Shown piece after piece: positions 52,487 to 61,400 of a stretch of DNA of 64,000 nt. The stretch is from assembly GCF_900090195.1 (NCBI RefSeq), contig NZ_LT607803.1, forward strand, positions 2,976,001 through 3,040,000, in the 5' to 3' direction. Positions within the stretch are counted from its first letter, which is position 1, and every line of letters begins with the position of its first letter. The stretch comes from Variovorax sp. HW608 (GTDB taxonomy: Bacteria > Pseudomonadota > Gammaproteobacteria > Burkholderiales > Burkholderiaceae_C). Position numbers and translations under genes: made by a program. The notes beneath the pieces are model-generated. The model saw only the letters and a list, made by a program, of their open reading frames with translations, was not told the origin of the DNA and searched no databases.

Positions 52487-52553
52487 CGACAAGATCGACT
52501 TGTCGAGAAATATAGCGATAACTTGTCGATACCGTCAAGTTCTAGTTGTCGAC
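52487..52553. promoter_or_regulatory. Operator array between the Ubl-E2 and XRE genes
   Basis: TTGTCGA occurs three times at 52500-52506, 52523-52529 and 52546-52552, exactly 23 bp apart each time, so all three are on nearly the same DNA face. The first is part of an inverted repeat CGACAAG-ATCGA-CTTGTCG (52487-52505). The last lies just before the XRE ATG at 52561. Likely the XRE binding array controlling both divergent genes. Confidence 0.6.
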
Positions 52554-52560
52554 TTCGAAA

Positions 52561-52905
52561 ATGAACCCCAAGGACGATCTCTTCCCGTCACGGCTAAAGG
52601 CTGCCCGCGAGCTACGGCAGCTGAGCCAGCAAGCACTCGCCGAGGCCGCTGCCCTGCCTTCCACATCCATTTCCCACTTCGAAGGAGGCACGCGCAAGCC
52701 GTCCTTCGACAACTTGAAGCGGCTGGCGGATAGCCTCAGGGTCAGCGCCGACTACCTGTTGGGCCGGGTTGACGCGCCTGAAGAGGTTGGCACCCCGGAC
52801 ACACTGGCGCGGCACGCGGCGAAGCTCACCCAGGAAAATCTACAACTGGCCGAGGCATTCCTCGACCTGCTGGCAAAGAAAGACGCGGAGAAGCGCAAGT
52901 CGTGA
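52561..52905 (+). CDS. XRE-family HTH repressor
   Basis: Protein of 114 residues. HTH: RLKAARELRQLSQQALAEAA and TSISHFEGGTRKPSFDNLKR, followed by LADSLRVSADYLLGRVDAPE and a helical C-terminal region that ImmA-type peptidases usually cleave. The ATG at 52561 was chosen over TTG at 52546, which lies inside an operator box; no clear ribosome site is present. It overlaps the ImmA gene by 4 bp and is divergent from the ubiquitin-like pair. Confidence 0.85.
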   Translation: MNPKDDLFPSRLKAARELRQLSQQALAEAAALPSTSISHFEGGTRKPSFDNLKRLADSLRVSADYLLGRVDAPEEVGTPDTLARHAAKLTQENLQLAEAFLDLLAKKDAEKRKS

Positions 52906-53768
52906 GCCGGCCCATTCCTGATGCTGGTGCCGCGGAGATCCAGGCCCAACAGGTTCTTGCAGAGCGCGGCTTCAAGGCTTTGCCCGTGGACCCGATCGTG
53001 ATCGCCGAAGGGTGCGACATCGCAGTGCAGCCCGCGCCGAGCACAAAGCCCGGCGTATCTGGGCTGCTGCTTCGTCACGGTACGACGTTCGGCATCCTGT
53101 ACTCGACGGCGATCTCCAGCACCGGTTTCCAGAGATTCAGCGTCGCACATGAACTGGGGCACTACTTCATGCCAGGTCACGTGGAAGCGGTGCTAGGAAC
53201 GAACGGTAAGGTCCACGAATCACGCGCCGCAAGCGGCAGCAGCGACCCCTACGAGCAGGAGGCGGATTCCTTCGCGGCCGCTCTCCTGATGCCGAAGGAT
53301 TGGTTCACCAGTGCCCTCCGCAAGAGCGACGACGGCATGGACGGCGTGGAGCACCTGGCCGAACTGTGCGGGACTTCGCTCGTTGCCACCGCGAACCGAT
53401 ATGTGGACCACACGTCTATTCCCGCGGCAGTGATCGTCAGTTCGAATGGGCGAGTCGAGTACTGCAAGTGGTCGCCGTCGCTGCGGGAGTTCCGCGGCCT
53501 AGACTGGCCTCGCCGTGGTGAACCGGTTCCTATCGGCAGTATCACCGCCCGCTTCACCGCTTCGTCGGCCTTGGTGTCGGGCGCGAGTCGCTCCGATGGG
53601 ACCGGGGAGCTGAAGGACTGGTTTAACGGTCCTTACGATCTTGAGGTGTCGGAGGAAGTCCGTAGCCTTGGCAACTGGGGCAAGGTCCTCACCGTGCTCA
53701 CCCTCGACACTTTCGCTGACGAAGTCGAGGACGATGCGCCGCCCCGCTGGGGAAATCGGTTCAGGTGA
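52902..53768 (+). CDS. ImmA/IrrE-family zinc metallopeptidase (partner of the XRE repressor)
   Basis: Protein of 288 residues starting at a GTG that overlaps the XRE stop (GTGA). RFSVAHELGHYFMPGHVEA gives HExxH near residue 85; EQEADSFAAALLMPKDWF gives the third zinc ligand. The C-terminal domain (about 190-288) may sense the inducing signal. Coupling with XRE suggests that on a trigger it cleaves the repressor and releases the divergent Ubl/E1/JAB genes. The trigger is unknown. Confidence 0.85.
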   Translation: MSRPIPDAGAAEIQAQQVLAERGFKALPVDPIVIAEGCDIAVQPAPSTKPGVSGLLLRHGTTFGILYSTAISSTGFQRFSVAHELGHYFMPGHVEAVLGTNGKVHESRAASGSSDPYEQEADSFAAALLMPKDWFTSALRKSDDGMDGVEHLAELCGTSLVATANRYVDHTSIPAAVIVSSNGRVEYCKWSPSLREFRGLDWPRRGEPVPIGSITARFTASSALVSGASRSDGTGELKDWFNGPYDLEVSEEVRSLGNWGKVLTVLTLDTFADEVEDDAPPRWGNRFR

Positions 53769-54049
53769 GGCGAGCCAACGGCCGAAGCTACTGCAGATCC
53801 GCTGTTTGCGGCGACTCGCGGCCCTGGCGCTGAATGAATTGCGTCCAACCTGGATGAACGTCTGAAATGAGAGCGAGCGCGCAGGTGCGATGACGATCTA
53901 ACATTCTGTTTGCTGGACGCGGAGGCGAGTAGCGCAACCAGCGCCGTGTTGACAATTTGCACCTGTGGGTTGCGGTCTACGGCGCCTGAATTCCGAACAG
54001 CTGCGGGCGCAGATGTTGACAATGTGTTGGGCGCTTCTGGCAGACCTTC

Positions 54050-54910
54050 GTGCAGATCGCAGATCACGGCAGCCTGACCAAGGCGGCCGACGTGCTCGGC
54101 AGCTCGCTGCCCGCGGTCGTGCGCTCGCTCGCCGCGCTCGAAGCGCATCTGGGGGTTCGGCTTTTCCATCGCACCACGCGCCGCATCTCGCTCACCTCGG
54201 AAGGCCGCACCTACCTGCAGAGCGCACGCGAGGTGCTGGCCGCGGCCGATGCCGCCGATCGCGCGCTCACGGTCGACGCGGCCGAACCGACCGGCCGGCT
54301 CATCGTGACCGCGCCGGTGCTGTTCGGCCACATGTACGTGTCGCCGGCGATCGTTCGCTTTCTGCAGCGCTACGAGAAGATGCGTTGCAGCGTGCTGCTG
54401 CACGACCGGCCCGTGAACCTGCTGGAAGAAGGCGTCGATGTCGGCATCCGCATCAGCGCGCTGGAGGACTCGTCGCTGGTCGCGCAGCAACTCGGCAGCA
54501 TCCGCCGCGTGGTGGTCGCGAGCCCCGAATACCTGCTGAGGCATGGCAGACCGAAGCATCCGCGCGATCTGCTGAAGGCGAACTGCGTGCACATCCACCC
54601 CACCACCACCGGCCCCTGGCGGTTCCGCGACGAAGGCCGGCCGATCGCCGTGTCGACCGAGGGGAATCTGGAGTTCAACCACATCGCGCCCGCGGTCGAG
54701 GCGTGCGCCGCGGGCATGGGCTTCGGCAGCTTCTTTTCCTATCAGGTCCTGCCGCACGTCACGCGCAAGCGCCTGGAAATCGTGCTCGAGGAATTCGAGC
54801 CGCCGCCTCGGCCCGTGAGCGTGATCTATCCCCACGCCCGCCTGCTGCCGGCACGCACGCGGGTCTTCGTCGAATGGATGAAGCAGGAATTCGCCGGGAT
54901 TCGGCTCTGA
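54050..54910 (+). CDS. LysR-family transcriptional regulator (possibly N-terminally shortened)
   Basis: HTH reads [40 protein letters not shown], then an effector domain ending [20 protein letters not shown]. The in-frame start is a GTG at 54050. Homologues would have about 10 residues (M-D-x-x-x-A-L-Q-x-F) before the V-Q-I-A-D-H-G; upstream in frame one reads [14 protein letters not shown] but no good start codon, so the first helix may have been lost. The sequence TGTTGACAAT is repeated upstream (about 53946 and 54012). It is next to the NodI-type ABC gene. Confidence 0.75.
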   Translation: MQIADHGSLTKAADVLGSSLPAVVRSLAALEAHLGVRLFHRTTRRISLTSEGRTYLQSAREVLAAADAADRALTVDAAEPTGRLIVTAPVLFGHMYVSPAIVRFLQRYEKMRCSVLLHDRPVNLLEEGVDVGIRISALEDSSLVAQQLGSIRRVVVASPEYLLRHGRPKHPRDLLKANCVHIHPTTTGPWRFRDEGRPIAVSTEGNLEFNHIAPAVEACAAGMGFGSFFSYQVLPHVTRKRLEIVLEEFEPPPRPVSVIYPHARLLPARTRVFVEWMKQEFAGIRL

Positions 54911-54933
54911 CGGTCCTGCGCCACAATGGGCCG

Positions 54934-55860
54934 GTGCCGACACCCCTCCTCCAGGCCCACGGCCTTTTCAAGCGCTACGGCGAGTCCGTGGTGGTCAACG
55001 ACCTCTCGTTCGAGATCGCGCCCGGCGAATGCCTCGGCGTGATCGGCCCGAACGGCGCCGGCAAGACGACGACCATCCGCATGTGCCTCGGCCTCACGGC
55101 GCCGGACCACGGCACGATCGAGGCGCTGGGCGGGCTTTCGATGCCGCGCGATGCGCGCGCGATCAAGGCGCAGCTCGGCGTGGTGAGCCAGTTCGACACG
55201 CTCGACCCCGACTTCACCTGCGCCGAGAACCTCATGGTCTACGCGCGCTACTTCGGCATGCGCCGCTCGCAGATCATGCCGCGCATCCCTCAGCTGCTGG
55301 AGTTCGCGGCGCTGTCGCACAAGGCCGATGCGCGGCCCGGCGAGCTCTCCGGCGGCATGCGGCGGCGCCTGTCGCTGGCGCGCGCGCTGGTCAACGATCC
55401 CAAGCTCCTGATGCTCGACGAGCCCACCACCGGCCTCGACCCGCAAGCGCGGCACCTCATGTGGGAACGGCTCCAGGTGCTGCTGCAACAGGGCAAATCG
55501 ATCCTGCTGACCACGCACTTCATGGACGAGGCCGAGCGTCTGTGCTCGCGGCTCCTGGTGCTCGACCATGGGCGCAAGATCGCCGAGGGCCGGCCGCGCG
55601 ACCTGATCGCGCAGCATCTGGAGCCGGACGTGGTCGAGCTCTACGGCGACGGCGCGCTCGAACTCGCGCACTCGCCGCTCAAGGACTACGCGGCGCGCGT
55701 GGAAGTGAGCGGCGAGACGGTTTTTTTCTACACGCAGGACGCGCGCGGCCTGATGGCGGCGCTGGGCGACCGCAGCGGCCTGCGCACCTTTCATCGGCCG
55801 GCGAATCTGGAAGACCTGTTCCTCAAGCTCACGGGTCGCCAGATCCGCGAAGATGGCTGA
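54934..55860 (+). CDS. ABC transporter ATP-binding protein, NodI-like
   Basis: ATPase of 308 residues starting at a GTG. Walker [13 protein letters not shown] near residue 40, signature [16 protein letters not shown] near 137, Walker [14 protein letters not shown] near 160, and H-loop [12 protein letters not shown]. The C-terminal extension ([17 protein letters not shown]) is typical of two-gene exporters of the NodI/DrrA kind. The permease gene follows 23 bp downstream. Confidence 0.9.
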   Translation: MPTPLLQAHGLFKRYGESVVVNDLSFEIAPGECLGVIGPNGAGKTTTIRMCLGLTAPDHGTIEALGGLSMPRDARAIKAQLGVVSQFDTLDPDFTCAENLMVYARYFGMRRSQIMPRIPQLLEFAALSHKADARPGELSGGMRRRLSLARALVNDPKLLMLDEPTTGLDPQARHLMWERLQVLLQQGKSILLTTHFMDEAERLCSRLLVLDHGRKIAEGRPRDLIAQHLEPDVVELYGDGALELAHSPLKDYAARVEVSGETVFFYTQDARGLMAALGDRSGLRTFHRPANLEDLFLKLTGRQIREDG

Positions 55861-55883
55861 CCGCGACCCAGGAGACAAGACGC

Positions 55884-56708
55884 ATGTCCGCAGTGATCGA
55901 TGCCGCACCGCCCGCCCGCTCCGTCTGGCGCCCGCCCGAGCTCTCGACGCGCTGGTGGCCGGTGTTCCTGCGCAACCTGCTGGTGTGGCGCAAGCTCGCG
56001 ATCCCGAGCCTGATCGGCAACATCGCCGAGCCGCTGATCTGGCTGGTGGCCTTCGGCTACGGCATGAGCGCACTCGTGGGCCAGGTCGAGGTGGAAGGCA
56101 CGCGCATCCCCTACATCCTCTTCCTGGCGAGCGGCTCGATCTGCATGAGCGCGATGAACGCGGCTTCGTTCGAGGCGCTCTATTCGGCCTTCTCGCGCAT
56201 GCACGTGCAGAAGACCTGGGACGGCATCATGAACGCACCGGTCGGCCTCGACGACGTGGTGCTGGCCGAGATGCTGTGGGCCGGCTTCAAGGCGATCTTC
56301 ACCACCACCGCGATCCTCTTCGTGATGCTGGCGCTGGGCATCAGCCACACGCCGAAGCTCTTCATCGCGTGGCTGGTGCTGGTGGGCTGCGGCATCACCT
56401 TCTCGTGCATCGCGCTGATCTTCAATGCGCTCGCGAAGGGCTACGACTTCTTCACCTACTACTTCACGCTGTTCATGACGCCGATGATGTTCCTCTCGGG
56501 CGTGTTCTTTCCGCTGGAGCAACTGCCCGGCGTGGTGCGCGCGGTGGCCGCGTGGCTGCCGCTGACCAATGCGGTGATGCTGGTGCGGCCGCTCTTCATG
56601 GACCAGTGGCCCGACGACTGGCTGCGGCATGCCGTGGTGCTCGTCGCCTACACGGTCGCCGCGTACTGGATTGCGCTCGGACTCACGCGCCGCCGGTTCA
56701 GGGCCTGA
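55884..56708 (+). CDS. ABC-2 type permease, NodJ-like
   Basis: Permease of 274 residues with AGGAGACAAGACGC before the ATG. Six membrane segments are visible; motifs typical of NodJ are WPVFLRNLLVWRKLAIPSLI, EPLIWLVAFGYGMSALVG and LFMTPMMFLSGVFFPLEQLP. Works with the ATPase at 54934 as an exporter of an unknown lipid, oligosaccharide or drug. The lipoprotein gene follows 16 bp downstream. Confidence 0.9.
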   Translation: MSAVIDAAPPARSVWRPPELSTRWWPVFLRNLLVWRKLAIPSLIGNIAEPLIWLVAFGYGMSALVGQVEVEGTRIPYILFLASGSICMSAMNAASFEALYSAFSRMHVQKTWDGIMNAPVGLDDVVLAEMLWAGFKAIFTTTAILFVMLALGISHTPKLFIAWLVLVGCGITFSCIALIFNALAKGYDFFTYYFTLFMTPMMFLSGVFFPLEQLPGVVRAVAAWLPLTNAVMLVRPLFMDQWPDDWLRHAVVLVAYTVAAYWIALGLTRRRFRA

Positions 56709-56724
56709 ACGCGAAGGAGATGGC

Positions 56725-57693
56725 ATGAAGCGGATCATGGGTGGCGTCCTGCTGGCATCGGCATTTCTCCTCGGCGCCTGCACGACGGCGCCGACGGCGC
56801 CGCCCAGACGGCCCGCTGGATGGGCCGCACCGGAGGCGATCGTCGCGCCTTCGTCCTTCAACGGCGTGCACGGCTTCTCGATCGAGGCCCTGGACCCCGC
56901 CACCGGCGATCCGCGCATGCCGACCAGCGGCAAGCTCGCGGTACCGGCCGGCATGAAGATCGACGGCAACGACCTCTTCGTCGCCGACGTCTTCGGCTTC
57001 CGGCAGGTCGATGCGACGAGCGGCGCGGTGCGCGACATCTTCCGCATGCAGCGCGATCCGGATCTCGAATACCCGTTCGCGGTCGGCCTCTCGCCCACGC
57101 ACTTCGCGCTGGCCTCGTGGTTCAGCGGCACGGTGCAACTGGTCGATCGCAAGACCTTGAAGACCAGCGGCGTGATCCGCGGCCTGAAGGCGCCGTACGA
57201 CGCCATCCCGATGCAAGGCGGCAGCGTGATCTACGCCGAGTTCGCGACCGGCAGCATCACGCGAGCCAACGGGCCGAAGTTCGAGCAGAAGGAAGTCATC
57301 GCCAGCGGCCTCGGCGGCCCGGTGCAGATGATCCTCGGCAAGGACGGCGCGCTCTACGTGACCGAAGCCACGGGCAAGCTCACGCGCATTCCGCTCGATG
57401 CCAGCGCGCCGCTGCGCGCGGTCGCGGAGGGCTTGGCCATGCCCGAGGGCGTGGCGCAGACGCCGTGGGGCAGCTTCATCGTCGCGGAAAGCGCCGCGCG
57501 GCGGGTGGTGGAGATCGACCCGGCCGCCGGCACGCGGCGCAGCGTCGCCGAAGGCCTGCCGATCGGCCTCGAGGGCGGCCCCGGCGTGCCGCCGCCCTAC
57601 GTGCCAACGGGCGTGGCGGTGGGCAGCGACGGGACGGTCTACGTGACTGCGGACCGCAACAACGCGCTCTATCGGATCCGGCCGCAGCGCTGA
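56725..57693 (+). CDS. NHL/SMP-30-like beta-propeller lipoprotein
   Basis: Lipoprotein of 322 residues; GAAGGAGAT ribosome site. Signal peptide with lipobox LLGAC (Cys 19), then NHL/gluconolactonase-like repeats: MKIDGNDLFVADVFGFRQVD, MILGKDGALYVTEATGKLTR, VAVGSDGTVYVTADRNNALY. Likely binds a ligand or acts as a lactonase in the periplasm; no active-site residues can be assigned with confidence. Same strand and close to the ABC genes; they may be cotranscribed. Ends 13 bp before the convergent LysR gene. Confidence 0.82.
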   Translation: MKRIMGGVLLASAFLLGACTTAPTAPPRRPAGWAAPEAIVAPSSFNGVHGFSIEALDPATGDPRMPTSGKLAVPAGMKIDGNDLFVADVFGFRQVDATSGAVRDIFRMQRDPDLEYPFAVGLSPTHFALASWFSGTVQLVDRKTLKTSGVIRGLKAPYDAIPMQGGSVIYAEFATGSITRANGPKFEQKEVIASGLGGPVQMILGKDGALYVTEATGKLTRIPLDASAPLRAVAEGLAMPEGVAQTPWGSFIVAESAARRVVEIDPAAGTRRSVAEGLPIGLEGGPGVPPPYVPTGVAVGSDGTVYVTADRNNALYRIRPQR

Positions 57694-57706
57694 GTTCCCG
57701 CCGGCT

Positions 57707-58609
57707 TCACGCGCCGGGCGCTGCCCTGCCGCAGTACGCGGTCAGGGCGGCGACCAGATGCGCGAAGGTCACGTGCACGCGGCGCATGCGCCGCAGGTCC
57801 TCGTGCATGCTGACCCAGGTCTCGAGCCCGTGGCTGAAGGCGCGCGGCAGCACCGGCACCAGCTTCGGGTCGCGCGCGGCCAGCGCCTTCTGGCACACGC
57901 CGATGCCGAGCCCGGCGCGGATCGCACCGAGCTGCGCGATCTGGTTGTCGGTGCGGCAACTGAACATCGAGCGCCGGAGGTCGATGCCGAGGTCGCGCAA
58001 CCAGCGCAGGTGGGCCGTCTCGCGATCCGGCCCGATCAGCGCGAAGCGGCCGAGATCGTCGAGGCTCTTCGGCGTGCCGTGCTTCTTCAGATAGTCCGCC
58101 CGCGCGAAGAAGCCGAGCTCGACCGTGCCGACGCGCGTCGCGACGAGGGCCGCCTGCGTGGGCCGTGCCATGCGTATCGCGATGTCGGCTTCATGCCGCA
58201 GCAGGTCCTCGTTGCGATTGGTCAGGCTGAGCTCGAACGCGAGGCCCGGGTGCTTGCGCTGCAGGTCGGCCAGCATCGAAGGCAGCACCTCCGCGCCCAT
58301 GACCTCGCTGACCGTGATGCGCACGCTGCCGGACGCCGCACCGGTGTCGGCCGACGCCGCGCGTGCAAAGGCATCGGCCGCGGCGCCCATGGCCTCGGCA
58401 TGGGCGCCGAGATCGCGCGCCGCATCGGTCGGCGTCAGACCGGTGGGCGAGCGCGTGAACAAAGCGACGCCGATGGAGCGCTCCAGCGCATCGAGACGGC
58501 GCCGCACCGTGGGCTGCGCCACGCCCATCGCGCGCGCGGCGGCGGAGAGGCTGCCCTCGCGCAGCACGGCGAGAAAGGCGCGCTGGCTTTCCCAGTCGAG
58601 TGGATTCAT
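57707..58609 (-). CDS. LysR-family transcriptional regulator
   Basis: Regulator of 300 residues from the ATG at 58609 (another in-frame ATG at 58615). HTH WESQRAFLAVLREGSLSAAA and MGVAQPTVRRRLDALERSIG; effector domain with VRITVSEVMGAEVLPSMLAD and GLGIGVCQKALAARDPKLVP. It is divergent from the NAD-epimerase gene at 58712, the usual arrangement for a LysR and its target. Confidence 0.88.
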   Translation of the reverse strand: MNPLDWESQRAFLAVLREGSLSAAARAMGVAQPTVRRRLDALERSIGVALFTRSPTGLTPTDAARDLGAHAEAMGAAADAFARAASADTGAASGSVRITVSEVMGAEVLPSMLADLQRKHPGLAFELSLTNRNEDLLRHEADIAIRMARPTQAALVATRVGTVELGFFARADYLKKHGTPKSLDDLGRFALIGPDRETAHLRWLRDLGIDLRRSMFSCRTDNQIAQLGAIRAGLGIGVCQKALAARDPKLVPVLPRAFSHGLETWVSMHEDLRRMRRVHVTFAHLVAALTAYCGRAAPGA

Positions 58610-58711
58610 GCTCATACATTTCATACTAGCTGACTGCACAGTTAACACAATTGTGTTTATCCATGCCTGGCCGAAGAATCGCTTCATCACGCAACTCAAG
58701 AGGAAGCAGTC

Positions 58712-59716
58712 ATGGAAAGAGGTACGGCACTGGTGCTCGGCGCGACCGGCGGCATCGGCGGGGAAACCGCCGCAGCCCTGCTGCGGCGGGGCTGGAAGGT
58801 GCGGGCGCTGGCCCGCGACCCGGCCCGGGCAGCCGCGCAATGGCCCGCCGGCACCCTGCGCCCGGAGTGGGTCGCGGGCGATGCGATGGACGCCGCGAGC
58901 GTGCTTGCCGCCGCGCGCGGCGCCGCGCTGATCGTGCATGCGGTCAACCCGCCGGGCTATCGGGACTGGGAGACGCTGGTGCCGCCGATGCTCGAGAACA
59001 CCCTCCGCGCGGCCGAAGCCACGGGCGCGCGGATCGTTCTGCCGGGCAACGTCTACAACTACGGGCCCGACGCCTTTCCCGACATCGACGAAAGCGCGCC
59101 GCAGCACCCCGTCACGCGCAAGGGGGCGATCCGCGTGCGGATGGAGCAACGCCTCTGCGAATCGGCCACGCGCGGGGTGCGCACGCTCGTGGTTCGGGCG
59201 GGCGACTTCTTCGGGCCGCGTGCGCACAGCAACTGGTTCGCGCAGGGGCTCGTGAAGGCCGGGCGACCGCTCGCTTCGATCGGCGATCCGGGTCGCCCTG
59301 GCCTCGGCCACCAGTGGACCTACCTGCCCGACATGGCCGAGGCCATCGCGCAGCTCGTCGAGCGCGAGCATGCGCTCGCGACCTTCGAGAGCGTCCACAT
59401 GGCCGGCCACTGGGACGCCGACGGCACGCAGATGCAGGCCGCGATCCGGCGCGCGAGCGGGCGGCCCGACCTCCCGGTGCGGCGTTTTCCATGGCGGCTC
59501 GCGATGCTGGCCTCGCCGTTCGTGCCGATGCTGCGCGAGCTGCGCGAGATGCGCTACCTGTGGCAAAAGCCCGTGCGCCTCTGCAATGCGCGGCTGGTGG
59601 CGCTGCTGGGGAGCGAGCCGCACACGCCGCTCGACGCGGCGGTCCGCGCGACGCTCGAAGGGCTGGGCTGCCTGCAGGCACCCCGCGCCCGCAGCGGCGA
59701 ACGGCAGGCGGCGTAA
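58712..59716 (+). CDS. NAD(P)-dependent epimerase/reductase (atypical SDR)
   Basis: Protein of 334 residues. Rossmann motif ALVLGATGGIGGETAAALLR near residue 6; VYNYGPDAFPDIDESAPQHP carries the region of the usual YxxxK, here N-V-Y-N-Y-G as in atypical extended SDRs; FPWRLAMLASPFVPMLRELR in the substrate domain. Preceded by AAGAGGAAGCAGTC. Probably reduces or epimerises a small substrate under the divergent LysR. The substrate is unknown. Confidence 0.82.
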   Translation: MERGTALVLGATGGIGGETAAALLRRGWKVRALARDPARAAAQWPAGTLRPEWVAGDAMDAASVLAAARGAALIVHAVNPPGYRDWETLVPPMLENTLRAAEATGARIVLPGNVYNYGPDAFPDIDESAPQHPVTRKGAIRVRMEQRLCESATRGVRTLVVRAGDFFGPRAHSNWFAQGLVKAGRPLASIGDPGRPGLGHQWTYLPDMAEAIAQLVEREHALATFESVHMAGHWDADGTQMQAAIRRASGRPDLPVRRFPWRLAMLASPFVPMLRELREMRYLWQKPVRLCNARLVALLGSEPHTPLDAAVRATLEGLGCLQAPRARSGERQAA

Positions 59717-59807
59717 CAGCCTGTAGCCACTTCCCGCAAGCGCCCCGCGCCGGGCGCGTCCTACAGTCTCCGGATCAGGCACCACGAGCGGACCGACCGG
59801 AGACAGC

Positions 59808-60968
59808 ATGCAGTACACCCACGAACATCTCGAGATCCAGAAGACGCTGCGCCGCTTCATCGACGAGCAGATCAATCCGCATGTCGACGAATGGGAAGCG
59901 GCGGAGCAGTTTCCGGCGCACCAGGTCTTCCGCCAGCTCGCGGCGCTCGGACTGCTGGGGCTGAACAAGCCCGAGGCCTACGGCGGCTCGGGGCTCGACT
60001 ATTCCTACGCGATGGCGATGGCCGAGGCGCTCGGCCACGTGAGCTGCGGCGGCATCCCGATGGCGATCGGCGTGCAGACCGACATGTGCACGCCGGCGCT
60101 GGCCCGCTTCGGCAGCGATGCGCTGCGGCGCGAGTTCCTCGCGCCCGCCATCGCGGGCGAGACGGTCGGCTGCATCGGCGTGAGCGAACCGGGCGCCGGC
60201 AGCGACGTCGCGGGCCTGAAGAGCCATGCGCGCAAGGACGGCGGCGACTATCTCATCACCGGGCAGAAGATGTGGATCACCAACAGCCTGCAGGCCGACT
60301 GGATGTGCATGCTGGTCAACACGAGCGACGGCCCGGCGCACCGCAACAAGTCGCTGGTCATGGTGCCCATGAACAGCCCCGGCATCACGAAGGCGAAGAA
60401 GATCCGCAAGATCGGCATGCATTCGAGCGACACCGGCCTCATCTACTTCGACGAGGTGCGCGTGCCGCAGCGCTATCGCATCGGCGAGGAGGGCCAGGGC
60501 TTCGTCTACCAGATGCAGCAGTTCCAGGAAGAGCGCCTGTGGTGCGCCGCCAGTTCGCTGGTGCCGCTGGACGAATGCATCGCCGAGACCATCGAGTGGG
60601 CGCAGCAGCGCAAGCTCTTCGGCGGCACGCTGGCCGACCAGCAGTGGGTGCAGTTCAAGCTCGCCGAGCTCAAGACCGAGGTCGAGGCGCTGCGCGCCCT
60701 CACCTACCGCGCCTGCGAGCTGCACATGGACGGCCAGGACGTGACCGAGCTCGCCTCGATGGCCAAGCTCAAGACCGGCCGCCTCACGCGCGAGGTGGCC
60801 GACACCTGCCTGCAGTTCTGGGGCGGCATGGGCTTCACCTGGGAGAACCGCGTCTCGCGCCTGTACCGCGACGGCCGGCTGGCCTCGATCGGCGGCGGCG
60901 CGGACGAGGTGATGCTGGGCATCCTCGCGAAGACGATGGGCATCGCGAAGCGGCCGGCGAGGGAGTGA
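59808..60968 (+). CDS. Acyl-CoA dehydrogenase
   Basis: FAD-dependent enzyme of 386 residues, first step of beta-oxidation-type reactions. Motifs: GLLGLNKPEAYGGSGLDYSY, CIGVSEPGAGSDVAGLKSHA (FAD/CoA binding), WITNSLQADWMCMLVNT, and the C-terminal LQFWGGMGFTWENRVSRLYR with the RDGRLASIGGGADEVM signature. The catalytic glutamate is probably the E of ADEVM, as in isovaleryl-type families, or lies in the helix before. It could serve branched or medium-chain acyl-CoA. Confidence 0.9.
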   Translation: MQYTHEHLEIQKTLRRFIDEQINPHVDEWEAAEQFPAHQVFRQLAALGLLGLNKPEAYGGSGLDYSYAMAMAEALGHVSCGGIPMAIGVQTDMCTPALARFGSDALRREFLAPAIAGETVGCIGVSEPGAGSDVAGLKSHARKDGGDYLITGQKMWITNSLQADWMCMLVNTSDGPAHRNKSLVMVPMNSPGITKAKKIRKIGMHSSDTGLIYFDEVRVPQRYRIGEEGQGFVYQMQQFQEERLWCAASSLVPLDECIAETIEWAQQRKLFGGTLADQQWVQFKLAELKTEVEALRALTYRACELHMDGQDVTELASMAKLKTGRLTREVADTCLQFWGGMGFTWENRVSRLYRDGRLASIGGGADEVMLGILAKTMGIAKRPARE

Positions 60969-61044
60969 GCAGGCTCCGTGCGGCCGTAGAGAATCCGGGC
61001 ATGCACGACCCCACTCCATCGGCCTCCCATCCCGCCCTGCGGCC

Positions 61045-61260
61045 ATGAAGCCCGAAGACCTCGAAAAGCTCGTCACGCTCGAAATGCCCTTCGGCAAGTA
61101 CAAGGGCCGCGTGATCGCCGACCTGCCCGGCAACTACCTGAACTGGTTCGCGCGCGAAGGCTTCCCCAAGGGAGAGATCGGCCGGCTCCTGGCGCTGATG
61201 CAGGAGATCGACCACAACGGCCTCAAGGGCCTGCTCGCACCGCTGCGCCGCAAGGGCTGA
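61045..61260 (+). CDS. DUF3820 family protein
   Basis: Small protein of 71 residues: VTLEMPFGKYKGRVIADLPG and NYLNWFAREGFPKGEIGRLL. F-G-K-Y-K-G and L-x-W-F are family hallmarks of DUF3820 (putative quorum-sensing-regulated virulence factor fold). Function is not established. Plus-strand, between acyl-CoA dehydrogenase and tctB. Confidence 0.85.
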   Translation: MKPEDLEKLVTLEMPFGKYKGRVIADLPGNYLNWFAREGFPKGEIGRLLALMQEIDHNGLKGLLAPLRRKG

Positions 61261-61400
61261 AGGCCCGCTGCATCCGCGTACGCGCCACTGCCGATGGTGC
61301 TAGGTGGAAGTGCCTACCGAACAAGTCAGCCAAAAGTCAGGTAAGCGGGATGACCCTCATCGAGTTCTTCATGACAACGAGGGTCGAGAGACAAAGAGAC

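Noticed and set aside
53633..54943. Minus-strand frame of 436 codons opposite the LysR gene
   Set aside because: Composition is shadow-like and it overlaps both the ImmA and LysR genes.
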